Notes: generated by a model not told the origin, from the letters alone. Shown: positions 11,801-22,410, numbered from the stretch's first letter. The stretch: DNA of 64,000 bases from Ciona intestinalis (GCF_000224145.3 NC_020168.2:372001-436000), one strand, 5' to 3'. Numbers and translations: made by a program.

Positions 11801-14800
11801 TCAGTTTATCGTCCGATTTGGCAGTGAATATAGAGTTTCACAGAGTTAGAAATAACAGTATCCTTCCGACTCCAGAAGGACGTTTTTAATTGTTCAAAAC
11901 ACGATCTAGAAATTTGAGTTTAGGTACTAACGTTATCCCATAGCCTACAATACTATAACAAAGTGTTTACAGCAAAAAAGGACAGAACCTTTTTTCCGCA
12001 TCCCACTATATAAAACTTTTATTAAGTAGTATACCCAATCTATGTACGTTGTGCAGATTTGGCGTGTTGAAGGCAGTGATAAAGCGCTTGTACCAAAAAG
12101 CACACATGGCCAATTCTACGGAGGAGATTGCTACATTGTCCTTTATTCCTACCAACCTCGTGGTCGACAAGAATACATCATCTATTACTGGATTGGATCA
12201 AAGGCGACAGCTGATGAAGTGACTGCTCTTCCTATTCTAACGATCAAAACGGACGAGGAAGAATGTGCAGGAGCCGCAACACAGGTTTGTATGTAAATAG
12301 AACGTACGGTGCCGTTGCAACGTGGTTGGTGCACCTGCCACTGGCCCGATGTTTACGGGTTCAAGGCTCGGTGCTGCTACCAATAGAAACGTTTGTGTGT
12401 CCTTGAGCAACACGTTTAACGGTAATTGCACAAACTCAATGGAGTGTCTGAATTGACATGCAAAAATCCTTAACCACAATCACCCACAAAGTTTCATACA
12501 TTGTAACTCGTAAACGGAAACGAGGTATAAAAAAAACGGGACACCCGTGTTATAACGATTGTGATTGTCCCACCACGCGACCTTAAATAAATTACATTCA
12601 TTCCTCATTCAATTTGGAATGTGTTTGATTTTTAATTGCCATGGGTTAGCATTAATCCGTACATACCTTCCATAGGTGAGAGTAATGCAAAACAAGGAAC
12701 CGCCCCATATGATGATGTTATTCGGGGGGAAGCCAATGATAATTTATGAAGGTGGAACGTCCAGATCTGGAGGCCAAACAGAAGCTGCAAGCACCAGGTA
12801 TGTTGGCTATGGTGTTTGTATTAATTTGCAGCTGCCAGCTCTTGACTTATTGTACTGCAGGGTAAGATCGTTGGAACATGGTTTCCCACATTTCCTAATC
12901 GTGTTTTAAAAGTTATCAACTTTCTTTTATGGACTATCTAACCCCAACATATATACATATACAAAAAAATATATATTCTAAATTTTCTTACGTGCCGCAT
13001 GGATCACTCGTATAGTACCTAATAAAATAAGCGTAAATGATATGGTTTTTAAATAAATAGGCATGGTGAGGCAACGATAATCATTATAAGGAGTTCTGTT
13101 TCATACACTTCTTTCCCACAAACGAGTTTCAACATATGTAACTTTTAAAATAATCAATCCTGATTTTACAAGAACCCTAAACATGATTTGCTTGCAGATT
13201 ATTCCACGTGAGATCCGGTTTCACTGAGAGATGCAGGGCGATTGAAGTGGAAGCGAAATGTTCTTCACTGAACTCGAACGATTCGTTCCTTCTCATTACG
13301 CCTACTGGCAGTTATGCATGGGCGGGGTTAGGTGGGTTTTAATACAGTAGTGTGGGGGAAGATGGGACAACTTTTTCATTCTATTTTCTCGTCCCATTTA
13401 GTAATAAACAATGAACATTCAAAGAATTGTAAAACCATTTTCTGACGACTCCCATAGACTATTGTTAAATGTTTAAAATACGATCAGGATAATTAGATAT
13501 TAAATGCTAAAGATGTCCCGTCTTTCCCCACGCTACTATATAAATATTTAGACTAACTGCAATGGAAACGCTCTTGTTTGTTGCAGAGAAGAATTTGTGT
13601 GGGAGTGCAATGCGTTAAGTGTTGTTGATAATTTAAAATAAAGATTGTGTTTTAGCTGTGTAATGTTTCTGTGCTTGCGACAAAAGTTAAATGTAAACAA
13701 AGAATATTTATAAATTTATATAACCGTATCCTCACAACTATAAACTAATACTGTTAATTGTTACAACACGAATATGGGATATTATATGCTAACAGTATCC
13801 ATTGCATCATAGTACTGCTGTAGGTCAGAGCTGACCCATCACTAAATGTGGGTTACTATATGCTAACTTTATTCCATCTTATTCCCAGTATTCTAATCAT
13901 CTTTCATTTGCACTATAGGAGCTTCTGATGCTGAAAAGCGTGAATGCAGAGAACTTGCCCGATCGCTTGGTGCTGCAACACCCAAGGACGTAGACGAAGG
14001 ATCCGAACCGGATGAATTCTTTGATATTCTTGGTGGGAAAATGGATTACCCTAACCAACCTAGAACTGAGGTAAATGGGATAGTTTATAAGTTATTTGCG
14101 TGGTGTGTGCCATGGGTGTTGTAACTAATTGCTGCTGCCAATTTAGATAACCCGTAAATGAAAACTGGGTAAATTTCTTGCTCAAGGACACGCAACCAGA
14201 TAATAAGCTTCGGATTTAGTTTTCTTTAATTACGTCCACTCACCACGACGGCGCATGAGCTCATTGATAGAATGGGTGTAAAGCCTCACATTGCGGGGCA
14301 AGGGCAGTCGCTGGAGGTCTGTTCCATACACTCCATGCTTAGCTAGGAGTTACCACGTGTGTAAATGTAGCGGCGCCAAGACTCGAACCCTTACCCTCTG
14401 AGCTAGAAACATGTCCACTTACCTCCCTGCTGTATCACCGATAACATAAACACGTATATGCAGTTCTAGAATGAGTTGAGTTCTTTAACTCTCAAATTTT
14501 CGAACTAATAACGACTATTGTGACGTAACATTACCTTATTATTGGGTGTCCATAAACTGCCTTAGTGAGATCTGGAACTTTTGATGGTAGCAACATGGGT
14601 GTTGGGGTAATACACCTACATCTCAGGTCTTAGTCGTTATCCTTAATATCGGTCTTTCCTTCCAGAACGATCTTGTTCCGCCTCGTTTATTCGAAGGTTC
14701 TGATGCGAGCGGTAACTTTGTAGTCGAGGAAGTGGTCGGTGAATGGAGTCAAGACGATCTAAACACAGATAACGTGATGATGTTGGACGCGTGGAGTGGG

Positions 14801-15955
14801 GTGTATTTATGGATGGGCAAGTTCAACAATTTTTAGAATTTTTAACCGATAAAGTTTATATTAACGTTATATAGTAGGTTGGGGTAAGATGGTTTATGTT
14901 TTATATTTTGTTTCATCGTCCCATTTGGTAGTAAATGTTTACAGAACTTTAAAACCGAATTCAATAGCTCCAACTCAGTGATACAAATTGTCACTCAGAC
15001 ATTAAGAATCCTCTAAAAATGCCCTAAAAAGTTAAAATGTGGTAACTCGTAAGCGGGCAGGAGGTGCATGTTTCATTCACTCATTTACTCATTTACTCAA
15101 TACATATGTAATATATGGTAGGGTGGGAGACGATAGGACACCTTTAAAACATAATATCTAAATATTTTAACCGTATTTTAAACAATTAACAACGGTCTAC
15201 GGGAGTCGTGAGTATACAGTTTTATAATTCGTTGAATGTTTTTTGTTTACCACTAAATGGGACGAGAAAATAGAATGAAAAAGTGGCACATCTCCCCCCA
15301 CCCTACTATATTACCTTTTTACCACAATATAAATGTTGAATATTTCTACAGGTCAAGATTCGAGCGCAAACGAGCAGGAAAAGTCTCAACAGGCAGCTGA
15401 GGATTATTTGAATTCTGATCCAAGTTCCAGAGACAGCTCGACCCCAGTTTACAAGATACAGCAAGGCAATGAACCGATGTCTTTCAAGGGATTTTTCCAG
15501 GTAAACTATTTCATATAAATATAAAAAAAAACGACCTACAACTTGCAAACATGTTGGATTTTAATATCCTGTACACCAACAGACTCGTATTAGTGCCCAC
15601 GCTAAACATAGCCCTAGTTTACGAATTTCATATAGTATAGTACTGTGGGATAAGATGGGACCCCCATAACATCTAATATCCGAATATTTTGATCTTGTTT
15701 TAAACAATTACCAACGGTCGTGAGAATACAGTTCTATATTTCTTTAAATGTTTTTTGTTTTCCACTAAATGAGACGAGAAAATAGAATGAAAATGTCTCC
15801 CATCTTCCCCCATCATACCAACTATATGTCCCATTTTCCCCCATCTTTTTCCCCCCCCCCCATAATATGTCCCATCTTCCCCCATCATACCAACCTACAT
15901 AAACATTATGTTGTATATGTTACAGGGCTGGGATCACCAATTGTGGGCAAACTAA
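2835..15955 (+). CDS. GSN: Gelsolin, six-domain actin-severing and capping protein
   Basis: Calcium-regulated actin filament severing and capping. Exons: 2835-2855, 3905-4046, 5470-5624, 5974-6138, 6497-6628, [second copies 7153-7221, 8626-8780, 9128-9292, 9650-9781], 9976-10074, 10398-10539, 11010-11153, 11557-11717, 12057-12284, 12676-12797, 13198-13331, 13919-14070, 14666-14816, 15352-15500, 15926-15955. Leaving out the second copies gives 2127 nt (708 aa, close to cytoplasmic gelsolin's 731), with every phase matching. G1: [19 protein letters not shown], then [14 protein letters not shown]2: [18 protein letters not shown]3: [19 protein letters not shown]4: [13 protein letters not shown] and [16 protein letters not shown]5: [12 protein letters not shown]6: [15 protein letters not shown]. 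It starts MAPKNLK in a good context (accaATGG) with no signal peptide, so cytoplasmic; it ends GWDHQLWAN, without the usual C-terminal latch helix. The junction from exon 1 to exon 2 is the least certain. Confidence 0.96.
3424..3600 (+). mobile_element. MITE copy in gelsolin intron 1
   Basis: Left end aggttggggtaagatggg, interior tggtagaaaacaaac and aaaaccacgattggg, right end diverged (ttattttttacccaaac). Confidence 0.6.
3748..3848 (+). mobile_element. Internally deleted MITE (about 100 bp)
   Basis: Both ends are present (tatagtacggtggggtaag and cttaccccaaattactctac) but the middle half is missing, leaving an almost pure inverted repeat. It sits about 60 bp before the acceptor of gelsolin exon 2. 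Confidence 0.75.
4127..4310 (-). mobile_element. Degenerate MITE in gelsolin intron 2
   Basis: Left end gtagtggggcgtcagatgg, interior aacaattaacaaccg and ttttttactacctaaagg, right end ccttcttacccaac. Repeated in copy B at about 7302-7484. Confidence 0.6.
4566..4746 (+). mobile_element. MITE copy in gelsolin intron 2
   Basis: Full-length: tagtagggtgggggaagac to ttaccccaccctactgg. The same insertion is in copy B at about 7739-7921, so it is older than the duplication or allele split. Confidence 0.8.
5181..5370 (+). mobile_element. MITE copy in gelsolin intron 2
   Basis: Left end tatagtagggtggggaaag, interior tggtaaacaaagaacattc, right end gtcccctcacagtactata. The copy-B equivalent is about 8357-8547. 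Confidence 0.8.
5729..5816 (-). mobile_element. Shortened MITE in gelsolin intron 3
   Basis: About 90 bp with both ends (ctgtggggtaagac; tcccaacctactatat) and tactaccaaatgggacgat between them. The copy-B equivalent is about 8885-8974. Confidence 0.6.
6145..6355 (+). repeat. SINE-like interspersed repeat (cgacagtcgtt family)
   Basis: Two head-to-tail partial units of a second dispersed family, marked by gaatgtaatttatttaac, gcgggacaacaacagtc, gtttcatacacctcgtgcc and acgagttatcacatac. The same pair sits in copy B (about 9299-9509). Other copies lie at about 12312-12610, 13063-13145, 14270-14410, 19545-19735, 23830-23945, 27540-27805, 28345-28580, 40010-40440, 46840-46985 and 56440-56690. Confidence 0.65.
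6653..7152. other. Assembly gap, exactly 500 N
   Basis: A run of exactly 500 Ns, so a placeholder rather than a measured size. It lies between the two copies of the gelsolin G1-G2 region and replaces the first half of exon 2 in copy B. Confidence 0.99.
7153..9804 (+). repeat. Gelsolin G1-G2 segment, copy B (right of gap)
   Basis: Near-identical repeat of 3977-6652. It begins exactly at the gap, inside exon 2, and continues without a break into the rest of the gene. Next to the gap its coding sequence reads [13 protein letters not shown] where copy A reads [13 protein letters not shown]; further in, the copies are almost the same. Confidence 0.92.
10101..10385 (+). repeat. 24-bp minisatellite grown from a MITE end
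   Basis: GGGGTAAGATGG recurs at 10106, 10130, 10154, 10178, 10202 and 10226: six units with a period of exactly 24 bp (ggggtaagatggttcatgtg plus 4). The remainder of an ordinary MITE follows to about 10385 (tagtagtaaacaaaggat, tatgtgctaacggtatc). Intronic, between gelsolin exons 9976-10074 and 10398-10539. Confidence 0.85.
11768..11952 (+). mobile_element. MITE copy in gelsolin intron
   Basis: Left end attaggctggggtaagatgg, interior gtccgatttggcagtgaat and ttgttcaaaacacgatc; the right end is degraded around 11945, with a second end-like cgcatcccactatata at about 11998. Confidence 0.6.
12312..12610 (-). repeat. SINE-like repeat, longest copy of the cgacagtcgtt family
   Basis: Antisense copy in a gelsolin intron, about 300 bp. 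It shows the conserved order caaggctcggtgctgctacc, gtccttgagcaacacg, gcacaaactcaatgg, atcacccacaaagtttcat, cacccgtgttataacgat, ttaaataaattacattc. No intact RNA polymerase III box pair was seen, so its origin is unclear. Confidence 0.65.
13345..13541 (+). mobile_element. MITE copy, good reference for the family
   Basis: Left end agtagtgtgggggaagatgg, right end gtctttccccacgctactat; inside, cgtcccatttagtaataaac, aattgtaaaaccattt and aatgtttaaaatacgatc. The ends are inverted repeats and no ORF is present, so it is non-autonomous. Size and structure resemble the Ciona MITEs in the literature; the family name was not verified. A fragment of another copy lies at about 13687-13822. Confidence 0.8.
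14817..15351 (+). other. GC-AG intron in gelsolin
   Basis: The donor reads ATGG|gcaagt, a GC donor that otherwise fits the consensus perfectly. The reading phase (1) and the protein across the junction (VYLWMG then [11 protein letters not shown], as in G6 of other gelsolins) require this site; no GT donor nearby keeps the frame. The intron holds two MITEs (about 14870-14985 and 15117-15309). Confidence 0.85.
15117..15309 (-). mobile_element. MITE copy in gelsolin GC-AG intron
   Basis: Full-length: gtagggtgggagacg to ctccccccaccctactata, reverse internal order (aacaattaacaacggtc, tttgtttaccactaaatgg). It ends about 40 bp before the exon 15352 acceptor. Confidence 0.8.
15633..15905 (-). repeat. 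MITE with its right end amplified
   Basis: Left end tagtactgtgggataagatg, then a normal interior. The right end cccatcttcccccatcatac recurs three times between about 15798 and 15898, separated by a C-rich run. It lies in the last gelsolin intron, about 20 bp before the acceptor of the terminal exon. Confidence 0.7.
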
Positions 15956-16037
15956 GACGCCGTCACTGCTGCCCGGTTTCTTCCATCTGTATATATTCTC
16001 AACGCTGTGTTTAATTCATACCATTAGCAATGCCTGA

Positions 16038-16043
16038 AATAAA
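16038..16043 (+). terminator. Gelsolin poly(A) signal
   Basis: AATAAA 83 bases after the gelsolin stop codon (TAA, 15953-15955), the first such signal downstream. Confidence 0.7.
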
Positions 16044-16278
16044 TACACACACACTCGTGCACTCTTTACTGTTCGGAAGTACCTTTTTATTTGTACGTGG
16101 ACTTATATGTAAACAGTTTCTGTTATGTAACCCAAAAGCATGAATCATATTCTGTTTCGTATATACTGTTATTGTTCTGCTATAATCCATTTTGTTATTA
16201 AACCATATTCATCGTATACTTATATATGCTGTGATGATGTACATTAGATTTATAATGCTTCTATGGCTCAAAACAATA

Positions 16279-16470
16279 TATAGTAGGGTGGGAGAAGACC
16301 GGGCACCTTTAGCACATATTTTTCAAATATACTGATCGTGTTTTAAACAATTAACAACGATCTATAAGAGTTGTGAGATTACGGTTTTATTAAACCGGTT
16401 TTATAATTCGTTTAATGTTCTTTGTTTACTACCAAATGGTATACGAGAAAATATTTCTACTCAATCAAAT
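16279..16470 (-). mobile_element. MITE copy downstream of gelsolin
   Basis: Left end tatagtagggtgggagaag, interior aacaattaacaacgatc and tttgtttactaccaaatgg; right end lost (tacgagaaaatatttctac). Confidence 0.7.
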
Positions 16471-17459
16471 AAACACGTGATATAAAAATAATGCCTTTCA
16501 TAAAATTATATCTCGGTGGTAGTAAGTATAACCTTTAGAAAAATCACAAATGGAAAAAAAATTTGACCGTAACCGATTCATAGAGGTCGCGACAAACATA
16601 AAACGCCCGCGATAAAAGAGATGTCCACGAGAAACAGGGAAAGGTGTATGTGTCCTTACACAGAGCTGATACTTAATAGCGACGGAAATGTAAAATATCT
16701 CATTACGATACGTCGAATTACGGTAAGTAAGTATTAACACTAAGTTTATGACCCCTTTTACACTATTAATAAACTCACATGTTAAATAAATATGTTTATA
16801 TCGATTTTGTAACTTACCTCTCGTTTACATATATACGCTATACTATATATACGTTACAAACTATATAACTTTTATGTAAACTATATAAGTTCACACAAGT
16901 CGCAGGAATGACGTTAAAATAATTATTGCTGTAATCTGCACAATCCGCTGTTACTATAAAAAGATTTCAGTTTTACTCTAACGAAAAATCTAGTCGGGGT
17001 AGTTCAGACAACAGCTGTAGTCATAACCCGTTTAAAACTCGTTTAGAACACAACTAAAAGGTCACAGAGTATATAAAACAGCTCTACACTACATGATGCC
17101 AGAGAGAGAACTGCCCACGTTCCCGCTTTTCCAAGCAGCTGCGCCTTGGTATGCCTGCAACCGCTTAAATGACGCAAAAGACCCAAACAATAATTACAGG
17201 AGAAGGAATGTGCTAAAACAAAGGGGCAGAAGCACGTGAAAAAGTAAATAACGCCACATAACGAAAATAGGAAACACAACACAAAGAACACACATTAAAA
17301 TAATGAAGTAAGGTGATTTTGACGTTGCATTAACGAATGTCAAATCACTGCTTATCACATCCTATCACAAAAGACGCAGACTCAGTTTTAAAAAGGCAAC
17401 ACTGGCTCTGGAATTCGCGCAATTAACAATTTAGCATCGCCGCGGAACAAATTTTTAAC

Positions 17460-17530
17460 GTTGCTCACAGCAATTAACCAATCAGCTTCCAGCTTTCCAC
17501 GTGATCAACACGTTTTTGTTTTTGCTCATG
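17460..17530 (+). promoter_or_regulatory. Possible promoter with CCAAT and E-box
   Basis: A CCAAT box in ttaaccaatcagcttcc (about 17475-17491) and a CACGTG E-box (about 17498-17503) lie 330-380 bases before the first putative exon of the + strand unit at 17858. Placement is suggestive only. Confidence 0.3.
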
Positions 17531-18100
17531 TGAGTTTGGGGCAAAGCTTGTTCTTTTGAGCTGCCACGTTTTGGAACAAGTACCAAGCAGTTGTGAGGTT
17601 ACGATGTGGTTTGATAAGGGCGGCTAGTTTCGGATAGCTGCTTGTTTTGGTCACTGAATGTGCAACATATGAGCAATATAATTCATTTATTTGTTGTAAT
17701 AATATTTAACATTTTATTTATAGCTGGCTAGTTTAAAAATAATTCTTTAAAAGTTTGAATTATTTGAATCTACACTGAAGCAATACAGACCGAAGTCTTG
17801 TGTTCAAATCATCAATGTATCTCGCTCACGAATATGAAGCTTGAGTGACAGCCGCCGATGCAGCTTGGATTGAAAACGTTAAAAGTAAGTTTGTATCTTT
17901 ATCATAGAACCAAGTGCCGCTACTCTATCGCTGCTTGTAAAAAAATAAAAGCTCATACTTGATTGTATCTATAATATAAACGAGACGATTAACTTACAAA
18001 GCAAAATCTAGTTACACAGATATTATACCTCAAACTGTAGGTCTAATAACGTAAGATTTTTGTTTTTAACAAATATTGTTATTACAGAAATCCAACCTAC

Positions 18101-18940
18101 ATGGAGAAAGATGCATTAACTCCGAAACGACATATCTACAAGTTCGTTGTCGCACAGTTGACCTGCATAACCAGTAAGCGCAAATATATATTAGTGACCA
18201 TTTACTGCGTGTCTATTCATGGCCCACTCAAAATGTATTGAGTAAGCCATGGTCTATTATACCTCTGCCCTGCGTGCTGGTTAACACTTAGTTACCGCTG
18301 TATTAGCATGGACATAATATTAACGTCAGTTTCACCATTACAGAGTTATGTTCAAAGCAGGATCATCTTGAAATGCTCAATAGAACCAACGCATGTGATC
18401 CACGTTATTTGGGTGAGTAACTCCTAGCTTCTGTTTTTTCTTGCAACGCAGATTGATTTTGGTCATGTGACAAAGTTAGTCTGTTAGTCAATAATGTTGC
18501 TGCCTGTTGTTACCTTTACATTATAGCTGTATAGTACCGTGGTGTAACATAAGGACACCTTTAGCATATAATATCCAAATGCCCTAATTATGTTTTAAAC
18601 AATTAACATCGGTTTATGGGAGTTGTGAGTATGCGGTCTTATAATTCGTTGAATGTTCTTGGTTTACTACACGATATGACGAAAAATATTATAAACCAGT
18701 GTCCCATCTTCCCCCACCCTACTGTATATTTCGAGATGTATGTAATAGAAAACCGTGTTATAATAACTGTCGTTGCTGCCCGTCATATAAGCATAAACAA
18801 ATTTCTTTCAATAATGTAGTTTAATACAGGTATCACCTCACCAAGGGCTTGTATTTAATCAATGCTTTAACATTACAGATACAGACACTACGCCATCTAC
18901 TCCGCTATATAGAGTATATCGATACAAGCTGTCTCAGTGA
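18101..18940 (+). CDS. Weak candidate: spliced small protein (about 67 aa)
   Basis: A chain of well-formed splice sites on the + strand: possible exons to 17884 (donor gtaagt), 18088-18173, 18344-18412, 18879-18958, 19218-19244, 19819-about 19912. From ATG 18101 the frame runs MEKDALTPKRHIYKFVV, through CSKQDHLEMLNRTNACDPRY, to LYRVYRYKLSQ and a stop in exon 18879-18958 (67 aa). A second frame, from ATG 17858 (MQLGLKTLK), also stays open over much of the chain if a slightly shifted acceptor is used, so the coding frame is unsettled, and the unit could be non-coding. No family recognised. A MITE (18531-18725) sits in one intron. Confidence 0.3.
18531..18725 (-). mobile_element. MITE copy
   Basis: Left end atagtaccgtggtgtaac, right end catcttcccccaccctactg; interior aacaattaacatcggtt. 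Confidence 0.75.
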
Positions 18941-19319
18941 ACCGCTGATATTATTTCGGTAAGTTTAATGGCCACTGAACTATTTTAACTGTTGCGATCA
19001 TTATCGTCTTGTAATGTTTGGTTTAAACAGTCATTTTCGGACATTTTGTAAAACCAATGTATGCTGTGCTTGCAAATTTAAAACCGTCTTAATTTATATT
19101 CAACTAGAAATATTTTAACACAGGCATGACGTAACAAATATGAAGTTCAGTTTAAATGACGTCACTCAGCTGGTTCTATGGGCAAATAATGAATAAAAAT
19201 ATAACGTGAAATAAAAGAACTGCCGGAGGAAGAGGAAAACGAAGGTAATTACTAAGTAGTTTTACAGAGTTTCTATCTCAAAGACTCTTTACCCGGCGTG
19301 CTGTACGTTTAAAATATTG

Positions 19320-19478
19320 TAGTAGAGTGGGGGGAAATGGGACACCTTTTCATTCTATTTTCTCCTATCATTTGGTAGTAAACAAAACATTTCGAGAATT
19401 GTTAAACCGTATTTTTTCGACTTCCACCATTGTTAGTTGTTTAAAACTAAAGGTGTCCCATCTTTCCCCACCCTGCTA
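19320..19478 (+). mobile_element. MITE copy, slightly shortened
   Basis: Left end tagtagagtggggggaaat, right end ccatctttccccaccctgct, about 160 bp with the middle reduced. Confidence 0.75.
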
Positions 19479-20602
19479 AATTACTTGTTCAAAGACTGCA
19501 GAAATAAATAGGTTATGTTTAGTACCATTATGGGCGTATGTGCTGTCCTTGACGGGCAAGATACTTACCTGCAACTGCTCCAACTCAGTGGTCACTAATG
19601 TGTTGTCCCAAATCGTCAGCTATACCTAAAAACCATCACCCACAAAGTTGGTTTGAACACACGTGTTATAACGACTGCAGTTGCCCCGCGATGCAGGGTA
19701 AAAAGAGTTACATTCATATTCACTTAGTAAAGAACTCTTTTATGGTGCATACGTGTACTTATTTTTTTGTAAACTAAATTGAATAAGCAACGAATTTGAC
19801 GTTTATTACTTTCTACAGAAAAGAGTCAAAGACGGAACAAAAAGCTCAAGAACGAAGATGGAGCCATAGCATACCCAGACTAAGATTTATTCTTAGTCGA
19901 TGTAAATACTAACTTATGTGAGCTGTAGCATAAAAAGTCCCTTTTATTGAATGCTTGTTTAAAATTGAATGTTTATGTGTGGTACACGGGGTGTGGTGTG
20001 GGGTGGGGAAGTATACGGAGATCAAACGATTAAGTCCACTTTTGTACACGTTAGTAACGTAACGTGGTTGGGAATCTGGGGTTTTATGTCTCCTTGTGTG
20101 TTGGTATGTGTGTGTAAACAACCTGCATAAGAACGGTGCGCGCAGGTCAGATTTCTCCAACTTTAACCCATACTCCTGGTGTCACTTATCAGCAAGGCCG
20201 GACAGTCGGCATCAGATAGATAGAAGTGACATCGCTATAACTAGGGATCGCTGTTAGGAAGTTTAAGTTAGACAGTACTGGGACACTGCACCGGGCCGAC
20301 ACAACACGTGTCATTGCACCCAGGCCTATACAGCAGACCGTCCTGGTTTGCGAAAACCCTTACACGCCGGTTGGTTAAAAGTCCGGTCAGCGAAAGCTGG
20401 TGGGTTCCAACTGCAAAACAATTAGGCGCCAAACCTGCGACTAGGGTAGGGATCAAAAATTACTAAAAATGTCAGCCCCCTGTTAGGCCCCCTAAAACCA
20501 CTAACCAATTAATCTTTTTTCAGGTATCAGTTTGTTGTCATTCCTTTTTTGAATCGACAACCGCGAATATGCGACGCAAACTCGACGCTGTTGCGGCGGA
20601 TT

Positions 20603-20652
20603 AAGTGATTTCTAAGATCACTTGTTCGATTAATCTTGCGTTAAAGCAAGAT
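20603..20652. other. Two adjacent perfect hairpins
   Basis: AAGTGAT (20603-20609) pairs with ATCACTT (20617-20623) over a 7-base loop; ATCTTGC (20633-20639) pairs with GCAAGAT (20646-20652) over a 6-base loop. They are flanked by imperfect direct repeats of the form TTGCGACGCG...GCGGCGG (about 20566-20599 and 20706-20736). Function unknown. Confidence 0.5.
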
Positions 20653-21571
20653 ATAGTTAGCTCCCAAATCCGTTCTTATGCAGTTTCCCCTAAAAAGTAT
20701 AGTTATTGCGACGCGATGCGACGGTTTGCGGCGGTAAAAGCGGTTCTAAATATTTATTATTATTGTATCGGCCCATAGAGAATGCTGTGTTGCTGTGCTT
20801 ACTGTATGGGGTGGGATATGGTGGTGTTGGGGGATTGTGGTGTTTATTGTATGCATTAATACACACTTACACTACACACGAAGTGAACTGTTATATTCTG
20901 ATAAATCCATGGTTTGGACATTCCTGTGACGTAATGACGTCGGGAGTTTTATTATGTCCTATTACTGGGTATATTACGTCATGATGACGTCATATTATAA
21001 CCTAACTGATTAAAATGATATTATCGGCTCAAAGCCACGTCCTGATGTAAATGAATTTAAACTAGTGCTTGTGTATAATATATAACTTTATTCTAATTTG
21101 AACGAAATAAGTTGATTTAAGAATCCTGGGATTACCGTTAAAACGCTCACAGAGGTTCACAGGTGTAATATTGCTAATACTAATTCTAAATCTATGTATC
21201 TTCTACCTTCGTCTAAGTTGCCGATGTTTGGTCCCTTGATTGGGGTTGTCATTGCGCCGGATGAGAGGCTTGCATGGGGTGTCGGACGTTTTTGTATACA
21301 TGATGTGCGATTTAATTCTCAATCATTGGCAATTTTGTTTTTTTGCGTTCCGGACCGATTTTCACGTATTTTTTGTATTTTTTTACTCGCTGGCGCTTTT
21401 TCTTTTTTTTATTTTTTACGTTGCGCGGAGCTCCATTTTGTTTTCGTTTTAATTTTTTTTCTTTTCCTAAGCAAAATTGCCAATGAATGAGAATTGATTT
21501 CGTACAGATGTTATGCGTGTTCGTAATCTCTATGCAACCTCTACTCCAATGATGTGGCAGTAACCCTGGAA

Positions 21572-21819
21572 GCCCACCTTACAATTGGGGCTATTTAACT
21601 AAATTTAAGACTTAAGTCTGGTGACCATATTTAACTGTTGTGATTATTTCTAAGTATTAAAGTATTCTTGTTGGGGCCCACCTTACTATTGGGGCTGTTA
21701 AGAACTATCGAGGCTCTTTAAATTTATATAAATCTCAAGTCTGGGACCATATTTGGATATTAGGGTTATTTATAACTTTTGTGACATTCTACTTTGCGGC
21801 CCACCTTACTATTGGGGCT
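21572..21819. repeat. Degenerate tandem repeat, about 104-123 bp unit
   Basis: The core GCCCACCTTACTATTGGGGC recurs at 21572 (one mismatch), 21676 and 21799. The intervening sequence shares ctcaagtctggaccatattt-like blocks, so the unit was amplified locally and then diverged. Confidence 0.7.
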
Positions 21820-22410
21820 CTTTAACTCTAGGGATGGTAAATAACTATTCGGTTCTTGGGATTCCATTTAACTATTGTGAGGCTTTATAGCCTGTCAAAT
21901 CATGGTGACTGAGAATTTACAGTTCTACACTTCATTTTACACCAAAACACATAATACACATACACCACATACACCACATACAAATGTGATGTGATTGGTT
22001 AGGTGCTACAGCTCACCCCTTTTATATTTTATATCTTAATACATTGGATCAGCCAATGCCAGGTCAGAAGTGTGTCGTGTTCAATTTATTGTGTCCTGTG
22101 TCAAATTTCTCACAGTACGCCCCCTAACGCGGTAAGCCACGTATAACGATGGTGTGTTGGGAGGTGTAAGTTCAGTTTATGAGACGGTCAGTCCAGGTAT
22201 CCGTTCTGAATTGTGTGTTGTGCGTGTTTCGCAATTTCGGCGCTTCGAACACTTAGCACCGTTGGGTGGTGTCGATCGCTGCTTAGCGGGCTAAGTAACC
22301 AGGTATAACTAGGGCTACTGGCGAGAGGTCCTGGTAAAAAAACCTCAACGACCACAAGCGAAGCAGCCTCCTGGGCGTGGTTGGAATCTTCGCTGTAAAA
22401 TAAACATTTT

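Larger units (their letters stand above)
16044..17820. other. Intergenic, no gene seen
   Basis: AT-rich sequence after gelsolin. One MITE at 16279-16470. No ORF with coding character or clear splice structure from 16470 to 17820. The last 350 bases are less AT-rich and carry promoter-like boxes (see 17460-17530). Confidence 0.6.

Noticed and set aside
20706-21490. ORFs of 70-98 codons in the gene-poor region
   Set aside because: Their hydrophobic, Phe/Leu-rich content follows from T-rich DNA, there are no splice or family signals, and the first has no ATG start.
20160-22400. Possible remains of an LTR element
   Set aside because: A few shared words (ctataactaggg) suggested paired ends, but I could not find matching long terminal repeats or any gag/pol-like coding sequence.
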